This document shows positions 57,262-64,000 of a stretch of 64,000 bases of DNA, piece after piece; position 1 is the stretch's first letter, and the number at the start of each line of letters is the position of its first letter. The position numbers and the translations under genes were made by a program. The notes beneath the pieces were generated by a model. The model worked only from the letters and a program-made list of their open reading frames with translations. It did no database searches and was not told the DNA's origin. The stretch is from HGM11368 sp051883455 (lineage in GTDB: Bacteria > Bacillota > Clostridia > Christensenellales > UBA3700). The stretch covers positions 62,001-126,000 of the forward strand of contig JBJETT010000009.1 in NCBI GenBank assembly GCA_051883455.1, in the 5' to 3' direction.

Positions 57262-57961
57262 TGTCATCTTCTCCTTTTGGTTGTTTGAATTCTTCGGCAA
57301 GTACTGCGTCGTCGCTCATCGTGATACTGTATTTGCACGAATGCACGTCAAGCTTTTCTTCAAGCTTTGCCATACGGTCGTTGATTCTCTTGAACTCTTC
57401 GAGTATCGGGTCAGGCAGCTTGATTTGGTTGAGGTCGTCCACGCGCTCGGTGTTTTGTCTAACTATTCTACCCGGCACGCCTACCACCGTGCAGTGTGGC
57501 GGAACGTCTTTGAGTACGACGCTACCAGCGCCTATCTTGCTATCGTGTCCTATCGTGATTGGACCGAGCACCTTGGCTCCCGCCGATATCATGACGTTGT
57601 CTTGTATGGTTGGGTGTCTTTTGCCCGTGTCCTTGCCCGTACCACCCAAGGTAACGCCTTGGTAGATTACCACGTTGCTACCAACCTCAGCCGTCTCGCC
57701 GATGACTACGCCTACGCCGTGGTCAATGAAGACTCCGCCCGCAATCTTAGCGGCAGGGTGAATGTCCACACCCGTCAAACGTCTAGTGCGGGAAGCGATG
57801 GCTTTGGCAAGAAAAATCATCTTGTGATTATAAAACCAATGCGCAATGCGGTGGCGGAACAAAGCCTTGAAGCCACCGTAAGTAAAAAAGATTTCCGCTT
57901 TGTTGCGTGCGGCAGGGTCCTTCTCCATTGCCACTTGCAAGTCTTGTTTTATCTTTCCCAT
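57254..57961 (-). CDS. cysE: Serine O-acetyltransferase
   Basis: 235 residues. A helical N-domain (RNKAEIFFTYGGFKALFRHRIAHWFYNH) precedes left-handed beta-helix repeats: GVDIHPAAKIAGGVFIDHGVGVVIGETAEVGSNVVIYQGVTLGGTGKDTGKRHPTIQDNVMISAGAKVLGPITIG, with the catalytic Asp and His (IDHG, KRHPTI). It makes O-acetylserine for CysK at 745-1677. The Gly/Asp-rich C-terminal tail ends GEDDNA. It is first in the T-box operon. Confidence 0.95.
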   Translation of the reverse strand: MGKIKQDLQVAMEKDPAARNKAEIFFTYGGFKALFRHRIAHWFYNHKMIFLAKAIASRTRRLTGVDIHPAAKIAGGVFIDHGVGVVIGETAEVGSNVVIYQGVTLGGTGKDTGKRHPTIQDNVMISAGAKVLGPITIGHDSKIGAGSVVLKDVPPHCTVVGVPGRIVRQNTERVDDLNQIKLPDPILEEFKRINDRMAKLEEKLDVHSCKYSITMSDDAVLAEEFKQPKGEDDNA

Positions 57962-58023
57962 TTCTACTCCTATTTATATCAAATAACTCGATACGTATCG
58001 TTGTTTTCGTTGTTTTTGCAATA

Positions 58024-58258
58024 CAAAAAGCGTCTTTGCTTGCACAAAGACGCCTTATGACGCGGTTCCACTTTGATTGGGCTAAAAGCCCCTCTCTATA
58101 TGCTATAACGGGCACGTCCGCCTTGACATTTCCTTCAAGGAGCGAATCGACCGCACTTTCTTGGTGTATGTCCGAGTGGCTTTCAGCCGCCGACCACTCT
58201 CTCTGTCGAACACTTGCCCAATACTCTTGTCGACTATTGCTTGTTGATATATTGTATG
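58024..58258 (-). promoter_or_regulatory. T-box leader, predicted tRNA-Cys specific
   Basis: The minus strand shows stem I with AGAGAGTGG, a putative Cys specifier TGC at 58153-58155 (in AAAGTGCGG), the T-box TGGAACCGCG at 58061-58070 and a terminator (GCGTCTTT / AAAGACGC plus T-run, 58025-58053). Uncharged tRNA-Cys should favour read-through into cysE-cysS. The specifier position is read by eye; the T-box itself is clear. Confidence 0.88.
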
Positions 58259-58261
58259 TGT

Positions 58262-58290
58262 ATTATAAACTATCGGTCACACTTTGTCAA
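58262..58290 (-). promoter_or_regulatory. cysE-cysS promoter
   Basis: Minus strand: TTGACA at 58285-58290, 17 nt, TATAAT at 58262-58267. Perfect consensus boxes. Confidence 0.85.
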
Positions 58291-58294
58291 GCGA

Positions 58295-59992
58295 TTACAT
58301 TCTTTGAGGCGCTTTGATGCCGAGCATCATCAAACCGTTAAGTATGACTTGCTTGGTCGCCGACACCAACGACAATCTCGCCTTCTTGATTGCGCCCTCT
58401 GCGTTGTTGATATTGTGCTCAAAATAGAATTTGTTAAACGCCTTGGCTACGTCAACGATATAGCGAGTCAAAATGCTTGGCTCGTACTTGCGTGCGCAAT
58501 CCTTGAGAATGTCGGGATATCTGTCGAGTAGCCTGATGAGGTCGGCAGACTCTTTGTTGTCCACTCCTTGATAGTCGGCCTCGCAGTCGATAGCGCCACA
58601 CCTCTCGAGTAGCGAATTGCACCTAGCGTAAGTGTATTGCACGTAAGGTCCCGTTTCGCCGTCAAAGTTGAGGGCCTTGTCGTAACTAAACACCATATCT
58701 TTGATACGAGAATTGAATAGCACGCCAAAGATTATCGCACCCACGCCCACCATCTCAGCTGTGGCTTCCTTGTCGGGCAAATCGGGGTTTTTGTCGTTGA
58801 TGATATCCAACGCCTTGGCAACCGCCTTGTTGAGTACGTCCTCCAAAAAGACTACGTTGCCACCTCTCGTGGAGAGCGCTCCGTCTTCGAGCGATACCAT
58901 TCCGTGTGCAACGTGCACCATGTCCTTGGACCACTCGCAACCCATCATCTCAAGCACCTTGAAGATTTGTCTAAAGTGCAGGTTTTGTTGATAAGCTACT
59001 ACGTATAGACACTTGTAGAAGTCGTAGGTCTGCTTGCGATAAAAAGCCGCCGCCATATCTCTGGTTGCATACAACGTTGCACCGTCGGCTCTCACCAACA
59101 AGCAAGGTGGCATATCTTCTTTGTCGTCAAATCTAACTACTTGCGCGCCGTCGCTAAATTCCAATAGCCCCAGTTCTCTCAATCTATCGAGTACCGGCTC
59201 CATTTTGTCGTTGTAGAAGCTCTCGCCCGCATAGCTATCGAACTTGATAGCCAATCTGTCGTATATCTTGCCGACCTCTTTGAGGGTGATTTGTTTGAAC
59301 CAATCAAATAGCTCCAAAGCCTCTTGGTTGCCGTCCTCTATCGCCTTAAACCAAGCCCTAGCCTCGTCGTCGAGCTTAGGGTTTTGCTCGGCTTCTTTGT
59401 GAAATCTTACGTAGATGTCAAGCAGTCCTCTCACGCCCCTATTGTCGATATCTTGCTTGTCGCCCCACATTTTGTAAGCAACGATAAGTTTGCCAAACTG
59501 AGTGCCCCAGTCACCGAGGTGATTGATACCTACCACGTTGTAGCCAAGCGCACCGAAGATGCGATACAACGCTCCGCCGATGACGGTATTGAGCAAGTGT
59601 CCCATATGGAAAGGCTTAGCAATATTGACGGAAGAATAGTCGATACATATCGTCTTGCCCTCGCCCTCGTTGCATTTGCCGTAATCGGCACCTTCGCTAG
59701 CAATTCTCTTCAATACCCTCTCGGCAAACTCAGTTTTGTTGAGAGTAAAATTGACGTAGCCAGCCACCGCCTCAACCTTGGACAAAAAGCCCGGCAATTC
59801 TACGCTACTTGCAATATTGTTAGCAATATTGATAGGTGACGTCCTAAAAATCGAAGCAAACTTGAAGCATGGCAAACAATAGTCGCCCATTGCGCTGTCC
59901 TTAGGCAAAGCTATCAAGTCGTATATTTCGTTTTCGGTCACGCCGTCAACCTTGATAAGTTGAGCAATAAGTCGTTTGTAATCCATATCCAC
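58295..59992 (-). CDS. argS: Arginyl-tRNA synthetase
   Basis: 565 residues. An N-terminal Add1-like tRNA-binding domain is followed by DYSSVNIAKPFHMGHLLNTVIGGALYRI, the HIGH motif as HMGH. GDWGTQFGKLIVAY, HMV-type VAHGMVSLEDGALSTRGGNVVFLEDVL (the KMSKS-equivalent loop without the canonical lysines) and the C-terminal DALR anticodon domain complete it. It lies one base downstream of ychF in an operon. Confidence 0.96.
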   Translation of the reverse strand: MDMDYKRLIAQLIKVDGVTENEIYDLIALPKDSAMGDYCLPCFKFASIFRTSPINIANNIASSVELPGFLSKVEAVAGYVNFTLNKTEFAERVLKRIASEGADYGKCNEGEGKTICIDYSSVNIAKPFHMGHLLNTVIGGALYRIFGALGYNVVGINHLGDWGTQFGKLIVAYKMWGDKQDIDNRGVRGLLDIYVRFHKEAEQNPKLDDEARAWFKAIEDGNQEALELFDWFKQITLKEVGKIYDRLAIKFDSYAGESFYNDKMEPVLDRLRELGLLEFSDGAQVVRFDDKEDMPPCLLVRADGATLYATRDMAAAFYRKQTYDFYKCLYVVAYQQNLHFRQIFKVLEMMGCEWSKDMVHVAHGMVSLEDGALSTRGGNVVFLEDVLNKAVAKALDIINDKNPDLPDKEATAEMVGVGAIIFGVLFNSRIKDMVFSYDKALNFDGETGPYVQYTYARCNSLLERCGAIDCEADYQGVDNKESADLIRLLDRYPDILKDCARKYEPSILTRYIVDVAKAFNKFYFEHNINNAEGAIKKARLSLVSATKQVILNGLMMLGIKAPQRM

Positions 59993-59993
59993 C

Positions 59994-61085
59994 TTATACG
60001 TTGAAGCGGAAGAGCACCACGTCGCCGTCTTTGATGACGTAATCTTTGCCCTCGCTCCTTACCTTTCCTTTTTCTTTTGCCGCGGTATAACTACCGAGTT
60101 CAAGCAGCGTCTGCCAATCGACAATCTCTGCACGGATAAAGCCCTTCTCGAAGTCGGAGTGTATCTTGCCCGCCGCTTGAGGCGCTTTGGTCCCCTTGGT
60201 TATCGTCCAAGCTCTCGTCTCCTTTTCGCCCGCGGTAAGATAGCTGATAAGCCCAAGCAATTCGTAGCACGCGCTGACTAGTTTGTCAAGTCCGCTCTCG
60301 TCAATGCCCAACTCCTCTTGGAACATTGCTTTGTCCTCAGGGTCCATTCCTGCAAGGTCTTCTTCTATCTTGGCGCATAGAACTATAGTTTTGGCACCGT
60401 TGCGACTTGCATAATCCTTGACTGCCTTGACGTAATCGTTGTCGGGTTGTCCTATATCTCCCTCGCCTATGTTGGCTGCGTAGATGACGGGCTTGGTGGT
60501 GAGCAAGAACATATCGTTGATGATTGCTCTCTCGTCGTCGTTCATCTCGATAAGACGAGCAGGCTTGCCACTCTCGAGCTCTTGATATACTCTATCGAGA
60601 AAATCCGCTTCGACAAGATACTTTTTGTCGCCACCCTTGGCGCTTGACCTTGCCTTGGCGCTTCTTCTTTGCACCGTCTCCATATCGGCAAAAATCAACT
60701 CGAACTCTATCGTTTCGATATCTCTTAGCGGATTGACGCTACCGTCTACGTGCGTGATATTGGCGTCGTCAAAGCATCTGACCACGTGCACGATTGCATC
60801 AACCTCTCTAATATGTGACAAAAACTTGTTGCCAAGTCCCTCGCCCTTGGACGCACCCTTGACGAGTCCCGCGATATCGACAAATTCCAACACCGTCGGA
60901 GTAATCTTTTTGCTGTTGTAGAGTTTTGCCAATGCGTCGAGTCTTGGGTCGGGCACGGCTACCACGCCCACGTTGGGCTCTATGGTGCAAAACGGATAGT
61001 TGGCACTCTCTGCGCCCGCTTGAGTGATTGCGTTGAAAAGGGTACTTTTGCCTACGTTAGGAAGTCCCACTACGCCTAATTTCAT
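59994..61085 (-). CDS. ychF: Ribosome-binding ATPase YchF
   Basis: A 363-residue OBG-family protein. GLPNVGKSTLFNAITQAGAESANYPFCTIEPNVGVV carries G1 and the YchF signature, VDIAGLVKGASKGEGLGNKFL G3, and YAANIGE the NxxE that gives ATP preference. A coiled coil and the C-terminal TGS domain (IHSDFEKGFIRAEIVDW, GKDYVIKDGDVVLFRFNV) follow. It binds ribosomes and is linked to stress control. First gene of ychF-argS, after GAGAGGTAAACT. Confidence 0.97.
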   Translation of the reverse strand: MKLGVVGLPNVGKSTLFNAITQAGAESANYPFCTIEPNVGVVAVPDPRLDALAKLYNSKKITPTVLEFVDIAGLVKGASKGEGLGNKFLSHIREVDAIVHVVRCFDDANITHVDGSVNPLRDIETIEFELIFADMETVQRRSAKARSSAKGGDKKYLVEADFLDRVYQELESGKPARLIEMNDDERAIINDMFLLTTKPVIYAANIGEGDIGQPDNDYVKAVKDYASRNGAKTIVLCAKIEEDLAGMDPEDKAMFQEELGIDESGLDKLVSACYELLGLISYLTAGEKETRAWTITKGTKAPQAAGKIHSDFEKGFIRAEIVDWQTLLELGSYTAAKEKGKVRSEGKDYVIKDGDVVLFRFNV

Positions 61086-61295
61086 AGTTTACCTCTCGTC
61101 TATATAATGTCTATATTATTATAATTAAAATCAACCTACAAGTAAAGCAAAATTATCAAAAGCGTTGCTTTGGCTATCTTTTGACAATTTCGTCTACCGC
61201 CTGTACGACCAATCCTATCGCCTGAAAAATAATGTTTTTGTCAGCAGTAACTATAAAAAACTCGATACGTGTCTATTATTTGGAAAAATCGGTAT

Positions 61296-61322
61296 CAAAA
61301 AAGACAAGGCTTTCGCCTTGTC
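61296..61322 (-). terminator. Terminator after the 355-residue lipoprotein gene
   Basis: Stem GACAAGGC-GAAA-GCCTTGTC, then TTTTTTG on the minus strand. Confidence 0.85.
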
Positions 61323-61329
61323 GTTTCTT

Positions 61330-62397
61330 TTACTTTCCGCTGTATCTTCTACAATTTTCTACCCACGACAAATCCGTTACGCTAAGCTTGCTCACATTGT
61401 CTTGGTTGTAGGTGAAGTATCTATAATACTTGTTTTGAGAAGTGCCGTGGAATAATACTATCGTCGCTTCCCAGCTATTGTAAGTATAGTAGTATCTCAT
61501 AAGACCGCAATCCCAAATCTGCATGGTCACTTCGTGGAAAACGTAGTCCAAATCGCTAGAGCCGGTGGACTTTCTCAGTCCTTCTCTACCGAGATTGAGA
61601 GCGGCGGATTTTGGGTCTACCTTGATGAATACTTCGTAGTAGCCCTCTTGGTCGTTGTGAGTAATGCTTGCCTCTTGGATATACTCTGCCAAAATGTTGG
61701 CGTTGTCTATGTCTTGGTAGTGTTTGTTGATTTTACCTTCTCCGCTTGCAACCCATTGTTTGTCGTTGTATTTGGTGCCTTTGCTTGCCTTGTCCCAATT
61801 GATATATCCGCCCTCACCCGGCTTGAAGTTGGCAACGGAATCGTTGTCAAGTCCACCCTTGTTTTGCTTATAGAAGACGGTGCCGTCAGGTGAGTAAGTT
61901 CTCTCAGCATAGTTGAGCAAACCTCTTACTACGCCGAGTAGGCTGGACTCTTTTCCACTCTTTTTGTCGGTACCCGTCATTACGTAGCCGTATCCTTCGT
62001 AGAACTTGGTAGTACCTACGTTGCAGTTGTACTCTCTAACTTCCATATCTCCACGAAGGTCTAACGCTCCCTCATATACCACGTCTGCAAAACCTCTACC
62101 TTCCGATACCGATGCGCTAAAAGCTACTTTATGCGCGTTTTCGTTGACAAGTTGATAGAGATACGAAGCCGACTCCAACACTGCCTCGCTGGTAGTCTTG
62201 TCTGCGCTGATAGTAACTTTGGCAGCATCGACAGCCACGGCACCTTGGCTAGCAGTAGCGGTAGGAACAACCATTATGTCGTCGTAGTCGGTTGAAATGG
62301 AATTGGCACTGCTACTGTCGTTGTTGCAACCCGCAAACATCGTCATACACGTAATAGCAACTAGTATGCATACGGCAATAATTCTAAATTTTTTCAT
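61330..62397 (-). CDS. Hypothetical lipoprotein
   Basis: 355 residues. The signal MKKFRIIAVCILVAITCMTMFAGC ends in a good lipobox. A Ser/Asn-rich linker follows, and then a beta-rich domain (FADVVYEGALDLRGDMEVREYNC, GYGYVMTGTD, YYEVFIKVDPKSAALNLGREGLRK, MQIWDCGLMRYYYTYNSWEATI). The layout recalls the LolA/LppX-like or DUF-type lipoproteins common in Clostridia, but no family is certain. It is a surface protein with a weak GAGAG ribosome site, monocistronic. Confidence 0.72.
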   Translation of the reverse strand: MKKFRIIAVCILVAITCMTMFAGCNNDSSSANSISTDYDDIMVVPTATASQGAVAVDAAKVTISADKTTSEAVLESASYLYQLVNENAHKVAFSASVSEGRGFADVVYEGALDLRGDMEVREYNCNVGTTKFYEGYGYVMTGTDKKSGKESSLLGVVRGLLNYAERTYSPDGTVFYKQNKGGLDNDSVANFKPGEGGYINWDKASKGTKYNDKQWVASGEGKINKHYQDIDNANILAEYIQEASITHNDQEGYYEVFIKVDPKSAALNLGREGLRKSTGSSDLDYVFHEVTMQIWDCGLMRYYYTYNSWEATIVLFHGTSQNKYYRYFTYNQDNVSKLSVTDLSWVENCRRYSGK

Positions 62398-62564
62398 AAT
62401 TCTTCTCTCTTATCTTTTTTGCAAGACTATGCGCCCTTGCGCAAATACCGTCCCACTAACTTTGATTATATAAGATTTGGTCTTTTTTTGTCAAGACCAT
62501 ATAATATTATAGACAATTTATATGCTTTTTTGGGATATTGCGACAACGAGCATACGCTCAAAAG

Positions 62565-62593
62565 TTGTATTGATAAGCTATGTATGTTATAAT
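62565..62593 (+). promoter_or_regulatory. plsY promoter, predicted leaderless
   Basis: TTGTAT at 62565-62570, 17 nt, TATAAT at 62588-62593, then 6 nt to the ATG at 62600. Confidence 0.65.
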
Positions 62594-62599
62594 CTTGCC

Positions 62600-63253
62600 A
62601 TGAGCATACCAAAATTGATTATTTATATAGCGTTGTGCGTTGCAACGTATCTTGTCGGCGCAATCAACTTTGCAATAATATTTGCAAAAAAGGCGGGCAA
62701 GGATATCCTCAACAGCGGAAGCGGTAACCCCGGTACTATGAACGTACTTAGAGTGGCGGGCAAAAAATGGGGCGCCTTGACCTTCCTATGCGACGCACTC
62801 AAAGGCTTGGCTTTTACTCTCGTGGCTAGATTTTTCTTTTGCGGGGAGACTTTTGCCTTAGCTCTGGTAATCGGTCTTATCGCAATAGTCGGACATGTCT
62901 TCCCGATTTATACCCACTTTAAAGGTGGCAAGGGCGTTGCAACTTCTATCGGCGTATTTATGGCAATTATGCCGATACCTACTAGCATAGTGCTCGTACT
63001 ACTTATTTTGTGGCTTTTCTTTGGCAAGTACGGCTTTATCGGCTCGCTCGTTGCAATCACCTCTCTATCAATCATATCTTGCATAATCAATCGGGATAGC
63101 GTATCTTGCATAATAATATCAATCGTCATTACCCTACTCGTATGGTGGACGCACCGTAGCAACATCGCACGCCTTGTCAAAGGCAACGAAAATACTTTGC
63201 AACTGGCGAAAAAAGACAAAAAACCAACCGACGACAATGGAGAAGCAAAATAA
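62600..63253 (+). CDS. plsY: Acyl-phosphate:glycerol-3-phosphate acyltransferase
   Basis: A 217-residue membrane enzyme of phospholipid synthesis. The start MSIPKLIIYIALCVATYLVGAINFA at 62600 fits the family; the longer frame spans the promoter. SGSGNPGTMNVLRVAGKKWG, VGHVFPIYTHFKGGKGVATS and WTHRSNIARLVKGNEN are the three PlsY motifs. A basic tail of about 20 residues ends it. No ribosome site, and the -10 box ends 6 nt before the ATG. Confidence 0.95.
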   Translation: MSIPKLIIYIALCVATYLVGAINFAIIFAKKAGKDILNSGSGNPGTMNVLRVAGKKWGALTFLCDALKGLAFTLVARFFFCGETFALALVIGLIAIVGHVFPIYTHFKGGKGVATSIGVFMAIMPIPTSIVLVLLILWLFFGKYGFIGSLVAITSLSIISCIINRDSVSCIIISIVITLLVWWTHRSNIARLVKGNENTLQLAKKDKKPTDDNGEAK

Positions 63254-63270
63254 CAATTAACCAACTAATA

Positions 63271-63305
63271 CAAAAGAACGGCAATTTAGCCGTTCTTTTG
63301 TATTT
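63271..63305 (+). terminator. Terminator after plsY
   Basis: Stem AAAAGAACGGC / GCCGTTCTTTT, then TGTATTTT. Confidence 0.85.
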
Positions 63306-63440
63306 TGCTTGTAATTGCTAGCAATATTTTTATAAATCCCTATTTCATTAGGCTAATAGCTAAGTAATTTGGTTTGCTTGTTATGCAAGCTGATTTATCT
63401 AATATTGCAATTTAGGCAACACGTATTGAGTTTTTGCGCT

Positions 63441-64000
63441 TTATTTTGCCTTGGTGGTGTCGATGACGGCTTTGATACGTCTAATGCCTGCCGAGGACGA
63501 TTGCTCCTTGACAATCTTGAACTCGCCGAGTAATCCCGTCCTCTCTGCGTGTGGTCCGCCACAGATTTGGCAGTCTACGTCGCCTATGGTGTATACCTTG
63601 ACTACTTCGCCGTAGCGAGAGCCGAACACGCCGACAGCGTTGATTTCTCTTGCCTTCTCGATAGGCATCTCCTCGCATACTACGGGGATATCGCGAGCGA
63701 TTGCGTCGTTGACGAATTTCTCTACGCCTTTCTTTTCTTCTTCGGTGAGAGGACGCTCGAAGTTGAAGTCAAATCTCAATCTCTCTGCCGTGATATTGCT
63801 ACCCTTTTGCTCGATATCGTCTCTGCCGAGCACCTTTTTGAGTCCTGCAAGCATAAGGTGGGTGGCGGTATGCAAGTAGGTTGTTTGCTCTCCGCTGTCT
63901 GCTAGTCCGCCCTTAAACTTTTGTTCTGCGCCCGCTTGCGACTTCTTTTGGTGTTCTGCAAATGCGTTGTGATAGCCCTCGATATCCACGCCGAAGCCCT
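63441..64000 (-). CDS. alaS: Alanyl-tRNA synthetase, C-terminal part, short form
   Basis: The frame is open across the right edge of the window (KGFGVDIEGYHNAF-type reading), so only the last 186 or so residues are seen. They comprise the linker QKKSQAGAEQKFKGGLADSGEQTT and the editing domain: HTATHL, GSNITAERLRFDF, then CQICGGPHAERTGLLGEFKI with the zinc Cys and His. The protein ends IRRIKAVIDTTKAK, straight after the editing domain. The usual C-terminal oligomerisation (DHHA1/C-Ala) domain is missing, as in the known short bacterial AlaS forms. Confidence 0.9.
   Translation of the reverse strand, partial: GFGVDIEGYHNAFAEHQKKSQAGAEQKFKGGLADSGEQTTYLHTATHLMLAGLKKVLGRDDIEQKGSNITAERLRFDFNFERPLTEEEKKGVEKFVNDAIARDIPVVCEEMPIEKAREINAVGVFGSRYGEVVKVYTIGDVDCQICGGPHAERTGLLGEFKIVKEQSSSAGIRRIKAVIDTTKAK

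Overview
The window reads as a chromosome segment from a gut-type Gram-positive anaerobe of the Clostridia, perhaps of the Christensenellales kind (lineage is inference). The grounds are strong AGGAG ribosome sites, TTGACA-17-TATAAT promoters, spmA/spmB, a Cys T-box, cobalamin and FMN riboswitches, ECF vitamin transporters, FeoA/FeoB, a sialic-acid operon and a short alanyl-tRNA synthetase. No rRNA, integrase, transposase or CRISPR array was seen.

Layout. 1-0.74 kb: the first 16 codons of a gene running off the left edge, then a block of structured repeats. 0.75-3.6 kb: metY-cysK divergent from an Rrf2 regulator. 3.8-7.2 kb: a membrane-anchored GH18 protein divergent from a GPH sugar symporter. 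7.3-8.6 kb: an ECF S-component and a DUF4430 lipoprotein under a cobalamin riboswitch. 8.7-18.2 kb: an accessory island with three TIR-domain proteins, five acyl/acetyltransferases, gene fragments and long direct repeats made from the ends of neighbouring genes. 18.2-24.1 kb: rumA, cdd, a radical SAM/ATP-grasp pair and a floA-nfeD cluster. 24.3-29 kb: sialic-acid catabolism (mutarotase-like, sialidase, nanE, ROK kinase, nanA). 29-35 kb: M29 aminopeptidase, birA, the feoA-feoB-small Cys-rich protein operon and a divergent TetR gene with paired palindromes. 35-38 kb: DUF2804, an S1C protease and a DUF4380-like protein. 38-38.7 kb: a second block of the same repeats. 38.8-43.4 kb: XRE regulator, two kinase-fold genes (one degenerate), a riboflavin ECF S-component under an FMN riboswitch, two tRNA-Met genes, ppx and tRNA-Glu. 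43.6-55 kb: SDR, spmAB, small membrane proteins, a degenerate alpha/beta hydrolase, DUF951, lepB, an ACT/UPF0210 pair, rlmB and a two-component system. 55-64 kb: rsmI, T-box-controlled cysE-cysS, ychF-argS, a lipoprotein, plsY and the 3' part of alaS.

How it fits together. Cysteine supply recurs: cysE-cysS answer to charged tRNA-Cys through the T-box, and metY-cysK probably answer to the divergent Rrf2 protein. Two ECF substrate-binding subunits lack EcfA/A'/T here, so they must share a module encoded elsewhere. The most unusual region is 8.7-18.3 kb. A 55-bp identical direct repeat from the 3' end of rumA brackets a TIR/CAT/HAD/MAT cassette, and a 124-bp copy of an ACT-gene 5' end brackets an acyltransferase. 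The old ACT-rumA junction survives between the two insertions. A second general signal is that four genes (rumA, ppx, the hydrolase at 48058 and plsY) have no Shine-Dalgarno site and start 6 nt after a -10 box, which predicts leaderless mRNAs.
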